Of a stretch of 15,921 bases of DNA, positions 5,902 through 13,276 are shown one piece after another. Each line of letters opens with the position of its first letter. Positions within the stretch are counted from its first letter, which is position 1. Below the pieces are notes generated by a model. The model did no database searches. It saw only the letters and a list, made by a program, of their open reading frames with translations, and had not been told where the DNA came from. The stretch comes from Lachnospiraceae bacterium UBA3645 (GTDB taxonomy: Bacteria > Bacillota > Clostridia > Lachnospirales > Lachnospiraceae). The stretch is from assembly GCA_002373555.1 (NCBI GenBank), contig DFKM01000067.1:1-15921 (forward strand), in the 5' to 3' direction. Position numbers and translations under genes: made by a program.

Positions 5902-6594
5902 ATGAGCAGGATCCTGGTCGTGGATGATGAGGAGAAGATCCGCGCCGTAATCAGAGAGTACTGTGAATTCAACAAATATGAAGTGATGGAGGCAGCGGAC
6001 GGTATGGAAGCCGTGGCGCTCTGCCGGCAGCATGACTTCGATGCGATCATTCTGGATGTCATGCTTCCGAAGCTGGACGGATTTTCCGCCTGCCGACAGA
6101 TCCGGGAGGAAAAGGATATTCCCGTGATCATGCTGTCCGCCAGAGGCGAGGAATATGACAAGCTGTTCGGCTTCGAACTCGGGATCGACGACTATATCGT
6201 CAAGCCGTTTTCGCCCGTGGAATTGATGGCCCGTCTGAAGGTCGTCCTGCGGCGTCATGAAACGCACGAGCGTTCCGACAATCCGCAGAGTGACCGGTAT
6301 GAATTTGACGGGCTGGTCATCGACATGGCGAGGCGCAGCGTGACGGTCGACGGACATGCGGTGACGCTGGCCCCGAAGGATATGGAGCTGCTGTTTTATC
6401 TTGTCAGGAACCGCAGACAGCTTCTGTCCCGGGAGAAGATCCTGAAGGATGTCTGGGGCTATGAGTTCTTCGGCAATGACAGAGTCGTGGATACCCATAT
6501 CCGCACCATCCGCAGCTGCCTGGGAAAATACCGGGATTTCCTGACGACGCACAGGAACAGAGGCTACCGGTTCGAAGCGCCGGAAGAGGAGTGA
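5902..6594 (+). CDS. OmpR/PhoB-family response regulator (230 aa)
   Basis: The receiver domain (1-120) has the acidic pair D8/D9, phosphoacceptor D52 in LDVMLP, S79 in MLSARG and K101 in VKPF, which form the full phosphorylation site. The C-terminal winged-helix domain (about 130-227) carries APKDMELLFYLVRNRRQLLSRE, VWGYEFFGNDRVVDTHIRTIR and the wing GYRF, all typical of OmpR/PhoB DNA-binding domains. GGGAAAGGCGG precedes the ATG. The histidine kinase gene follows after one base, so the two are a cognate pair. It probably activates or represses its own operon, the ABC transporter operon just downstream, or other genes; the targets are not visible. Confidence 0.93.
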   Translation: MSRILVVDDEEKIRAVIREYCEFNKYEVMEAADGMEAVALCRQHDFDAIILDVMLPKLDGFSACRQIREEKDIPVIMLSARGEEYDKLFGFELGIDDYIVKPFSPVELMARLKVVLRRHETHERSDNPQSDRYEFDGLVIDMARRSVTVDGHAVTLAPKDMELLFYLVRNRRQLLSREKILKDVWGYEFFGNDRVVDTHIRTIRSCLGKYRDFLTTHRNRGYRFEAPEEE

Positions 6595-6595
6595 C

Positions 6596-8014
6596 ATGAA
6601 GAAACTGCGAAACAGGATCTGGCTGGTCTTCGCCGTGTTCTCGGTCACGATCCTGGGGATCACCTGGGGCTTTCAGACACTGGCTTTCAACAGGCTCTAC
6701 TACCGGCAGGAGCTTGCGAGGATCGAGACGCTGGGCAACGAGATCACGGAGGAATGGAAGAATGTACGTTTCTCCCAGCCGGCCTCGATCCGGTTCTACA
6801 GGGACGAGCTGCCGGTCCGGATCTTTAACCAGGCCGGCGCGGAAACGCCGGAGCCGGCCGGCATTTCTTCCGATCCGGATCCGCTCGGCGCGGCCCAGTT
6901 CATCAGCAAGTACGAAGCCTCCGGCAATGCGGTCTATATCAATACCGTCGGGACGGAAGGGCCGGATACCGGCTTCATTATTTTCGGAAGAAAGATCCCG
7001 AATCTCAAGGCGCCGGACAACAGCCTGTATGTTTATATCGTCGATCCGCTCGGTCCGCTCAATTCCGTGCGGACGATCATGACGCAGCAGCTCGTGCTGC
7101 TTGGCTGCGTGACCGTGATCCTGGCGATCATCATCGCCTATTTCATGGCCTCCACGATCGCGAAGCCCATCGTTGATCTGACCGAGCAGGCGGCGCTTCT
7201 CGCGCAGGGGGACTACTCCGTAAAGTTCGGCAGCAATGATGTCACGGAGATCCGGCAGCTGTCGGATACGTTAAATGATGCGACGCAGAAGCTCGCGCAG
7301 ATCGACGAGACGAAGAATACGCTGCTCGCGAGCGTTTCCCATGACCTGCGCACGCCGCTGACCATGATCAAGGCGTATGCGGAAATGATCCGGGATCTGT
7401 CCGGGAACAATGAGGAAAGGCGCCGCGAACACATCGGGATCATCCTGCAGGAAGCCGACTGGATGTCGGATCTGATCACGGATATTCTGGAGTATTCACG
7501 GATCCGGTCCGGTACGATGAACTACGAAATGCGCGTACTGGATCTGGCGAGCCTGACGGATGTGTGTACGGAAAGGTTCTCCGAATCCATGGTGCAGCAC
7601 GATAAGGGCGTGACCATTGACTGGGATAATACCGGCTATTATCCCGTATGGGGCGATCTTGTCCGCATTCAGCGTGTCATCAATAATCTGCTGGACAACG
7701 CGATCAAGTTCTCGGATCCCGGCGGGATGGTCCATATCCGGATCCGGAACGATGCGGCGCTGGGAACCGTGTGGGAGATCACGGATCACGGTCCCGGGAT
7801 CGCACCGGAAAATATGGATGCCATCTGGGACCGGTATTTCACCAGGGATATCGGTGCTCCGAGGAAATCCGGAAGCACCGGCCTGGGGCTTCCGATCGTC
7901 CGCGGGATCCTGGAAGCGCACGGCGCGAAGTACGGCGTTTTCAGCACGCCGGGAGAGGGCGCGCGGTTCTGGTTCTCCATGAAGGCGGTGCAGGAGGATG
8001 GCGAACAGATATAA
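6596..8014 (+). CDS. Membrane sensor histidine kinase (472 aa)
   Basis: TM1 spans about residues 8-29 and TM2 about 163-185, enclosing an extracytoplasmic sensor region of about 130 residues with no recognisable ligand motif. A HAMP linker follows (about 186-238: STIAKPIVDLTEQAALLAQGDY). The H box is SVSHDLRTPL with H249. The N box INNLLDNAIKF contains N368; the G1 box is DHGPGIAP (397-404), the F box WDRYF (411-415), and the G2 box STGLGLPIV (427-435). All catalytic motifs are intact. The start lies one base after the response regulator stop, with GAGGAGTGAC upstream. Placement just before the branched-chain amino acid-type transporter suggests, without proving, that it senses a related solute or cell-envelope state. 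A strong terminator follows. Confidence 0.93.
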   Translation: MKKLRNRIWLVFAVFSVTILGITWGFQTLAFNRLYYRQELARIETLGNEITEEWKNVRFSQPASIRFYRDELPVRIFNQAGAETPEPAGISSDPDPLGAAQFISKYEASGNAVYINTVGTEGPDTGFIIFGRKIPNLKAPDNSLYVYIVDPLGPLNSVRTIMTQQLVLLGCVTVILAIIIAYFMASTIAKPIVDLTEQAALLAQGDYSVKFGSNDVTEIRQLSDTLNDATQKLAQIDETKNTLLASVSHDLRTPLTMIKAYAEMIRDLSGNNEERRREHIGIILQEADWMSDLITDILEYSRIRSGTMNYEMRVLDLASLTDVCTERFSESMVQHDKGVTIDWDNTGYYPVWGDLVRIQRVINNLLDNAIKFSDPGGMVHIRIRNDAALGTVWEITDHGPGIAPENMDAIWDRYFTRDIGAPRKSGSTGLGLPIVRGILEAHGAKYGVFSTPGEGARFWFSMKAVQEDGEQI

Positions 8015-8053
8015 GTCTGCGGAACAGCTACACAGACCAGACAAAAAACATTG

Positions 8054-8092
8054 GACGGTGTTCATGATCATGAATGGACGCCGTCTTTTTTA
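8054..8092 (+). terminator. Rho-independent terminator after the histidine kinase gene
   Basis: GACGG (8054-8058) pairs with CCGTC (8081-8085) around an inner palindrome TTCATGATCATGAA, followed by six T's. It separates the two-component operon from the ABC transporter operon. Confidence 0.8.
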
Positions 8093-8137
8093 TTTACCGG
8101 TTAACGGAAGTTCATTTCTGCAATCATACCGAAGAAA

Positions 8138-8143
8138 TATAAT
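8138..8143 (+). promoter_or_regulatory. Candidate -10 (TATAAT) upstream of the ABC operon
   Basis: A perfect TATAAT lies 155 nt before the binding-protein ATG, with TTTCTG 17 bp upstream as a poor -35. The surrounding sequence to 8210 is AT-rich with many ATAT motifs, so a chance match is possible. Confidence 0.35.
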
Positions 8144-8176
8144 GAAATATGTAAAAATAAGAACATATGAGATATT

Positions 8177-8205
8177 TTGCACAAATATATGAAATCTGTT
8201 CTGAT
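8177..8205 (+). promoter_or_regulatory. Candidate extended -10 promoter of the ABC operon
   Basis: TTGCAC (8177-8182) is followed by a 17-bp spacer ending in TGT, then TCTGAT (8200-8205). This gives a -35 match of four of six, a -10 match of four of six and an extended -10. The leader would be about 85 nt and contains a CCGGA/TCCGG hairpin near 8257-8272. Confidence 0.4.
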
Positions 8206-8297
8206 CATATTGAAAGAGCCGGCGGTTTTTGTTACGGTCATACCATGAAAGGCTGTCCGGACCTGTTTCCGGCACAATATGAAAGGAGGGTTTTCCC

Positions 8298-9674
8298 ATG
8301 AAGAAAACCAGAAGGCTTTTGGCACTTGTCCTTGCACTTGCAATGACAGCGATGATGACCGCCTGCGGCGGCAGTTCGGCACCTGCAGAGACCGAAGCAC
8401 CCGCAGAGACAGAAGCGGCTGCGCCTGAGACCGAAGCGCCTGCGGAAGAAGCGGAAGCGCCCGCGGAGACAGAAGCACCTGCTGAAGAGGCTGAGGCAGC
8501 GGAAGAAGTATCCGGCGACGCGATCCCGATCGGCGCTGTTCTCCCTCTGACCGGTTCGTCGACCGGTGAATTCTTAAAGGCAGCCATGGAAGTGGCGGAA
8601 GACATCGTCAACAATTCGCATGATCTTGACTGGGATCTCGCAAAGAACGAGGGTATCCTGGGCGGACAGAAGATTAAGGTCACCTTCGCCGATCATCAGG
8701 CCAGTGCCGATATCGCAACGACCGAAGCCGCGAACCTGCTGGACCAGGGCGTTGTCGCCATCACCGGCGCTTACAACTCCGGCTGCTCGGCATCCGTCGC
8801 AACACAGGCGCTTGAGTATGGCGTTCCCATGGTCTGCGGTTCTTCCTCGTCCGCGTCCCTGACCGACGGCACCACCTACACATTCGGCCCCATCTTCAAC
8901 CGAGTTGCCGCCAATGATGAGCAGGAATCCATCGAGTTCTTCGAATACCTGAAGCTCCTGAACGAGAAATATGATGCGGGCATCAAGAAAGTCTCAATCG
9001 CCTGGATCAACAACAGCTATGGTATCCATGCCGATGAAATGTTCCGGAAATATGCCGAGGAGAACGGCTTCGAAGTAGCAGCCAGCGTTTCCTATGAAGC
9101 AACGGCGACCTCCTTCGATACCGAAGCTGCGCAGATCAAGGATTCCGGCGCGGACGCCGTATTCCAGGCTTCCTATATCGGCGATCTGACCCTGTTCGCA
9201 CAGGCCTACAGCTCCCTGGAGTTCCATCCCAAGGCGATCGTCTGCTACTGCGGCGGCTTCCAGGATGCTTCCTTCGCGCAGGTCGCAATGGATCTCGGCG
9301 TGAACGCTTATGCCGGCGGCCAGGCCTGCACGGCACAGCTTTCGGACAAGCTCCCTGTATTCGCCTATGTCAATGAACTGTACAAGGCAAAGACCGGTCA
9401 GGATATCGACGGCCCCGCACTGGAGGAGTTCGCATCCGTCATCATCGCCGCGCAGGCGATCGACGCTGCCGGATCCACTGATCCCGAAGCCATCAATGCC
9501 GCGCTGAAGGCCGGTGAATTTGAAGCGCCTTACCTGATCACCCAGAAGGTGCATTTCGATGAGAACGGCCAGAACGATATCATGCCCGCTGTTGTAACCC
9601 AGCTGATCGACGGAAAATACGAAGTCGTATATCCGGTTGACGAATATACAACATCCGAGCCCGTTGTGGAGTGA
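8298..9674 (+). CDS. ABC transporter substrate-binding lipoprotein, branched-chain amino acid (HAAT) type (458 aa)
   Basis: This is a secreted lipoprotein. A basic start (MKKTRR), a hydrophobic core and the lipobox TAC put the lipidated cysteine at C23. Residues 28-70 are a flexible linker of repeated APAETE and APAEEAE units that tethers the domain to the membrane. From about residue 75 the Peripla_BP_6 fold begins with IPIGAVLPLTGSS. It contains GGQKIKVTFADHQ, AITGAYNSGCSASV (which contributes ligand contacts in LivJ-like proteins), MVCGSSSSASLTD and DAVFQASYIGDLTLFAQAY. AAAGG-type Shine-Dalgarno (AAAGGAGGG) lies about 6 nt before the ATG. It is the first gene of the operon; a terminator-like hairpin behind it would let it be made in excess over the permeases. 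The ligand may be leucine/isoleucine/valine or another amino acid or amide; sequence does not decide. Confidence 0.92.
   Translation: MKKTRRLLALVLALAMTAMMTACGGSSAPAETEAPAETEAAAPETEAPAEEAEAPAETEAPAEEAEAAEEVSGDAIPIGAVLPLTGSSTGEFLKAAMEVAEDIVNNSHDLDWDLAKNEGILGGQKIKVTFADHQASADIATTEAANLLDQGVVAITGAYNSGCSASVATQALEYGVPMVCGSSSSASLTDGTTYTFGPIFNRVAANDEQESIEFFEYLKLLNEKYDAGIKKVSIAWINNSYGIHADEMFRKYAEENGFEVAASVSYEATATSFDTEAAQIKDSGADAVFQASYIGDLTLFAQAYSSLEFHPKAIVCYCGGFQDASFAQVAMDLGVNAYAGGQACTAQLSDKLPVFAYVNELYKAKTGQDIDGPALEEFASVIIAAQAIDAAGSTDPEAINAALKAGEFEAPYLITQKVHFDENGQNDIMPAVVTQLIDGKYEVVYPVDEYTTSEPVVE
8379..8507 (+). repeat. Coding repeat: A/P/E/T-rich linker of the binding protein
   Basis: Residues 28-70 consist of imperfect six- and seven-residue units (APAETE, APAEEAE, APETE). 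Codons vary between copies (GCA/GCG/GCC/GCT and GAG/GAA), so the repeats have drifted at DNA level while composition is kept. The stretch is strongly acidic and has no hydrophobic residue beyond alanine. Confidence 0.85.
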
Positions 9675-9710
9675 TTCCCGCGAGGCGCATGACAGCCAGT
9701 ATCCGATACA

Positions 9711-9727
9711 GCAGGCTCTCTGCCTGC
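9711..9727 (+). other. Small hairpin in the binding-protein/permease gap
   Basis: GCAGGC (9711-9716) and GCCTGC (9722-9727) enclose TCTCT. No T-run follows. It may help stabilise the 3' end of the binding-protein mRNA together with the following terminator-like structure. Confidence 0.4.
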
Positions 9728-9774
9728 AGAAATGATATCGGCCGTATCATCTGAACTGAAAACCAACAGGAATG

Positions 9775-9808
9775 CGGGCCGACAGATCTTCCTGCCGGCC
9801 CGTCTTTT
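9775..9808 (+). terminator. Attenuator-like terminator between binding-protein and permease genes
   Basis: CGGGCCG (9775-9781) and CGGCCCG (9796-9802) form a 7-bp GC stem with an additional CAG/CTG pairing in the loop, followed by TCTTTT. No promoter is apparent between it and the permease ATG at 9838. Partial readthrough is therefore expected, giving more binding protein than membrane components. Confidence 0.75.
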
Positions 9809-9837
9809 ATCAACAGTGATTTGAAGGCGGAGAAAAT

Positions 9838-10692
9838 ATGATTGGACAGATTATCATTAACGGTTTGCTGAACGGCTTTGTGTACGCTCTCGTAGCCGTT
9901 GGTCTCAGCCTGACCTGGGGCGTGATGGACATCGTGAACTTTGCCCATGGCGAATTTCTGCTCTGGGGCATGTACGGCGCGTTCTGGATCTGGGCGCTGA
10001 TCGGGCTCGATCCGCTGCTTTCGCTCCCCATCATGGTCGTGCTCATCTTCATCCTCGGCGTGCTTGTCTATCTGATCGTGATCCGGAGAGTGCTGAACGC
10101 GCCCGGCCTGACGGCACTGCTGGCGACGTTCGGACTGAGCATGGTCCTCAAGAACCTGACGCAGTTCTTCTGGACCGCGAACTACAGGAACGTGACCAAT
10201 CCCCTGGTCAGCAACAAGAGCCTCAAGCTGCTCGGAATGTATATCCGGCAGGATTATCTGGTGGCCGCCGCCGGCGCGCTGCTTCTGACGATCCTCGTGA
10301 TGACATTCATGGATAAGACAAAGACCGGTGTCGCCATCAAGGCTACCTCCATGAACAAGCAGGCAGCACAGCTGATGGGCATCGATACAAATAAGATTTA
10401 CGCGATCACCTTCGGACTTTCCGGCGCATGTGTCGGCGCGGCTGCCGCGCTGATGGCGAGCTTCACGCCGATCTACCCCGAGGCATGTGCACTGTACAGT
10501 ACGCTTGCGTTCGTGATCGTCGCCCTCGGCGGATTCGGAAACATCAAGGGCGCGCTCTTCGCAGGACTCATCATCGGTGTGGCCGAAGCGCTCGGCGGGT
10601 ATCTTGTCGGAACATCCTATAAGTACATGATCGTCTTTATTATCTATCTGGTGGTCATCCAGATCAGGCCGAGGGGGTTGTTCGGATGGTAA
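9838..10692 (+). CDS. livH: ABC transporter permease, LivH type (284 aa)
   Basis: This is a hydrophobic integral membrane protein with about eight membrane segments of the BPD_transp_2 family. The N-terminus GLLNGFVYALVAVGLSLTWGVMDIVNFAHGEF is diagnostic of LivH-type permeases. The cytoplasmic ATPase-contact (EAA-like) loop is around KTGVAIKATSMNKQAAQLMGID. LALGG-like ALGGFGNIKGALFAGLIIGVAEAL follows in the last third. It forms the translocation channel with the next permease. AAGGCGGAG precedes the ATG by about 5 nt. The stop overlaps the next gene by 7 bp. The gene symbol is by family; substrate specificity was not tested. Confidence 0.9.
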   Translation: MIGQIIINGLLNGFVYALVAVGLSLTWGVMDIVNFAHGEFLLWGMYGAFWIWALIGLDPLLSLPIMVVLIFILGVLVYLIVIRRVLNAPGLTALLATFGLSMVLKNLTQFFWTANYRNVTNPLVSNKSLKLLGMYIRQDYLVAAAGALLLTILVMTFMDKTKTGVAIKATSMNKQAAQLMGIDTNKIYAITFGLSGACVGAAAALMASFTPIYPEACALYSTLAFVIVALGGFGNIKGALFAGLIIGVAEALGGYLVGTSYKYMIVFIIYLVVIQIRPRGLFGW

Positions 10693-11714
10693 ATATCATG
10701 AAAAAATACAGCCTGGCATTCGTGATGCTGGCGGCGTTCATCATCATCCCTCTTGCTGTGCGGACGACCGACGTCCATAACGTGATCATCTATATCCTGA
10801 TCTACGCGATGGTCGGAGAAGCATGGAACCTGATCACGGGCTTCACGGGACAGACGTCCTTCGGCCACGCTGCCTATTTCGGCATCGGCGCCTATACTTC
10901 GACAGTCATGCTGGAGTATTTCCATATCACGCCCTGGATCGGCATGCTGGCCGGCGGTCTGATCAGTGCAGCGCTGGCATTCATTATCAACTTCAAGATG
11001 TTCAAGCTGAAGGGACACTATTTCGCGATTGCGACGCTCTGCGTGGCGGAGATCCTGAAAACGATCTTCAGCAAATGGACGTGGGTCGGCGCCGGCGACG
11101 GCATCGCGCTGACACCTATCACCGCCCTGATCCCGGATGTCGGCAAAAGCGCTGTTGCAAAGCTGGCCTGGCTGAGCCTGGACGTCAGGAACCGTCTGCC
11201 GTTCTTGTATACAACGCTGGCCGTTTTCTGCGTGATCTTCATCATCTGTGCGGCGCTGGAGAATTCCAGAATCGGCTTTTACTGGAAGGCGATCCGGGAA
11301 AGCCATGAAGTCGCGGAGTCGATCGGCATCAATCCCAGAAACTATAAGCTTCTGGCCATGTGTCTGAGTGCGTTCTTTGCATCCGTCGGCGGCACGTTCT
11401 TTGCCCAGTTCTTCAAGTACATCGATGCAATCACCGTATTTCCGTTAAGCGTCTCCATGATCTTTGTTCTGGTCACGGTGCTCGGCGGCCTCGGAAATGT
11501 ATACGGGCCGATCATCGGATCCGTGATCTACTATTCGCTGGATCTTCTGATGCGGAGACTGACCGGAAGCTCCGGTACGGGACTGGATCAGATCGTTTTC
11601 GGCGCGCTGATCGTCCTTGTTACATGCACTGAGCCCAGAGGCATCATGGGAATCGTGGACCGCATCCGTCTGAAGCTGGCGGCAGGAAAACGTGGAGGTG
11701 AGAGTCATGAGTGA
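10686..11714 (+). CDS. livM: ABC transporter permease, LivM type (342 aa)
   Basis: This is the second BPD_transp_2 permease. LivM hallmarks are WNLITGFTGQTSFGHAAYFGIGAY in the first third, FKLKGHYFAIATLCVAEIL, the coupling loop AIRESHEVAESIGINPRNYK, and VLGGLGNVYGPIIGSVIYY toward the end. About eight to nine membrane segments are visible, with an additional extramembrane stretch near residues 130-170. The start at 10686 uses GAGGGGG upstream and overlaps the livH stop. ATG 10698 (MKKYS) is an alternative start four codons in. The last 8 bp overlap the ATPase gene that follows. Confidence 0.9.
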   Translation: MVNIMKKYSLAFVMLAAFIIIPLAVRTTDVHNVIIYILIYAMVGEAWNLITGFTGQTSFGHAAYFGIGAYTSTVMLEYFHITPWIGMLAGGLISAALAFIINFKMFKLKGHYFAIATLCVAEILKTIFSKWTWVGAGDGIALTPITALIPDVGKSAVAKLAWLSLDVRNRLPFLYTTLAVFCVIFIICAALENSRIGFYWKAIRESHEVAESIGINPRNYKLLAMCLSAFFASVGGTFFAQFFKYIDAITVFPLSVSMIFVLVTVLGGLGNVYGPIIGSVIYYSLDLLMRRLTGSSGTGLDQIVFGALIVLVTCTEPRGIMGIVDRIRLKLAAGKRGGESHE

Positions 11715-12441
11715 GCTTCTGCGGATCGAAAATATCACAAAGAAATTCGGAAGCCTGGTGGCGAACGAAGATGTCAGCTTTACGATCGATGAGCACGAGA
11801 TCGTCAGCCTGATCGGACCGAACGGTGCGGGCAAGACGACGCTGTTCAACTCGATCGCGGGATATTATCCGCCCACCTCCGGCAAGGTGTTCTTCCACGG
11901 GAAGGACATCACCGGGAAACCGGCGTATGAGATCTGCCGTCTCGGCATTACCAGGACCTTCCAGGTGGTCAAGACGTTAAAGGAAATGACGGTCGAGGAA
12001 AATATCATGACCGGCGCATTTCTCCATACCGGCAGCCGGAAGCAGGCGCAGGTCATGGCGGGAGAGATCATGGAAATGACCGGGCTGTCCGACAAGAAGA
12101 ATATTCTCGGCGGCAGCCTGACCATTATCGATAAAAAGCGCGTGGAGATCGCCAGAGCCCTGGCAACGAAGCCGGAGCTTCTGATGCTGGACGAATGCAT
12201 GGCCGGCCTGAACCAGACGGAGATCAAGGATGTCATGAATCTGTGCCTGGATCTTCGGAAGAACGGACTCACGCTGCTGATCGTGGAACATATCATGGAA
12301 GCGATCATGCCCATCTCCGACAGGATCGTCGTGCTGAATGTGGGCAGAAAGATCGCGGAAGGCATTCCTTCGGATGTTGTAAACAACGAGGAAGTCATCA
12401 AGGCATATTTGGGGGACAGGTATCATGCTGAAGGCAACTGA
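11707..12441 (+). CDS. livG: ABC transporter ATP-binding protein, LivG type (244 aa)
   Basis: This is a cytoplasmic ATPase subunit. Walker A is GPNGAGKTT (37-45), the Q loop is in TFQ (84-86), Walker B is LLMLDE (158-163) and the H loop is H195. The signature motif is atypical: in place of LSGGQ the sequence reads GGSLTIIDKKR (135-145), and the residue after the Walker B glutamate is cysteine (LDEC). Related variants of both occur in some LivG proteins, so the protein is probably active. The start at 11707 is preferred over GTG 11692 because GGAGGTG lies 6 nt upstream of ATG 11707. The gene overlaps livM by 8 bp and livF by 17 bp. Confidence 0.9.
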   Translation: MSELLRIENITKKFGSLVANEDVSFTIDEHEIVSLIGPNGAGKTTLFNSIAGYYPPTSGKVFFHGKDITGKPAYEICRLGITRTFQVVKTLKEMTVEENIMTGAFLHTGSRKQAQVMAGEIMEMTGLSDKKNILGGSLTIIDKKRVEIARALATKPELLMLDECMAGLNQTEIKDVMNLCLDLRKNGLTLLIVEHIMEAIMPISDRIVVLNVGRKIAEGIPSDVVNNEEVIKAYLGDRYHAEGN

Positions 12442-13129
12442 TTTAAGACTGGGGTATGACGGCGTGCCTGTGATCTTCGATGTGTCGCTGGAGATCCATG
12501 AGGGCGAGGTCGTCTCGATCGTAGGCAGCAACGGCGCCGGAAAATCCACGATCCTGCGCGGACTGTCCGGACTGATCCGCCCGATGGGCGGAAAGATCGA
12601 ATTCATGGGACAGGATATCACGAAGGTACCGGCCCATAAGCTTGTGGAAATGGGCATCGCGCATGTACCCGAAGGCAGGCAGCTTTTCGGCAAGCTGAGC
12701 GTACGCGAGAATCTGATGATGGGCGCGTATACCTTAAAGAATGAAGCTGATAAGAAGGATGCGCTGGAGTCGGTCTATCATCTCTTCCCCAGACTGAAGG
12801 AGAGAGAAGGCCAGGCGGCGGAGACGTTCAGCGGCGGTGAACAGCAGATGCTGGCGATCGCCAGAGGGCTGATGTCAAAGCCGAAGCTTCTGATGATCGA
12901 TGAAATGTCGCTCGGTCTGGCCCCCGTGCTGGTCGAAAAGGTCATGGCGTCTTTAAAGGAGATCCGGGCCACGGGCATCACGGTGCTGATCGTCGAGCAG
13001 AAGGTCAAGGAGGCGCTGGAACTGGCGGACAGAGGATATGTTCTGGCGACGGGACGGATCCTGACGAGCGGAACGAGCGCGGAGCTGCTGGAGTCGGATA
13101 TCGTGAAGAAAGCCTACCTGGGAATGTAG
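12425..13129 (+). CDS. livF: ABC transporter ATP-binding protein, LivF type (234 aa)
   Basis: This is the second ATPase subunit of the HAAT importer. Walker A is GSNGAGKST (34-42); the family-specific AHVPEGRQLFGKLSV is at 79-93; the signature motif is FSGGEQ (135-140), Walker B LLMIDE (155-160), followed by MSLGLAP. The switch position reads VEQ, with glutamine in place of histidine, as is common for LivF. It pairs with the LivG-type ATPase, whose signature motif is degenerate. The canonical signature here and the variant one in the partner suggest the two ATP sites are not equivalent. GGGGGACAG precedes the ATG. Last gene of the operon, followed by a strong terminator. Confidence 0.92.
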   Translation: MLKATDLRLGYDGVPVIFDVSLEIHEGEVVSIVGSNGAGKSTILRGLSGLIRPMGGKIEFMGQDITKVPAHKLVEMGIAHVPEGRQLFGKLSVRENLMMGAYTLKNEADKKDALESVYHLFPRLKEREGQAAETFSGGEQQMLAIARGLMSKPKLLMIDEMSLGLAPVLVEKVMASLKEIRATGITVLIVEQKVKEALELADRGYVLATGRILTSGTSAELLESDIVKKAYLGM

Positions 13130-13153
13130 GGGAAAATATTTTTATGACAGCAG

Positions 13154-13184
13154 GATCACCGGTCAATGCCGGTGATCTTTTTTT
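13154..13184 (+). terminator. Rho-independent terminator of the ABC transporter operon
   Basis: Nine-base arms GATCACCGG (13154-13162) and CCGGTGATC (13169-13177) pair perfectly around a 6-nt loop, followed by seven T's. It ends the livF transcript and insulates the downstream regulator gene. Confidence 0.93.
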
Positions 13185-13198
13185 CATCGACCGGGTTC

Positions 13199-13227
13199 TT
13201 TACTAATTCTGCCTGGAATGTTAATAT
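13199..13227 (+). promoter_or_regulatory. Promoter of the AraC-family regulator gene
   Basis: TTTACT (13199-13204), a 17-bp spacer ending in TGT, and TAATAT (13222-13227) form a consensus-like promoter with an extended -10. It lies just after the liv terminator, so the regulator has its own transcript with a leader of about 40 nt. Confidence 0.6.
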
Positions 13228-13276
13228 AAACAGAACATGAACATATTTCCGGATGAACATTTATCAGGGTGAACGG

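Noticed and set aside
8148..8182. A tenth 35-nt element ending TTGCAC upstream of the ABC operon
   Set aside because: The TTGCAC end is present, but the GRCAGTA block is absent at the required position (TATGTAA instead).
13253..13276. Start of the AraC-family gene at ATG 13253
   Set aside because: No Shine-Dalgarno sequence precedes it, whereas ATG 13277 has AGGGTG five bases upstream.
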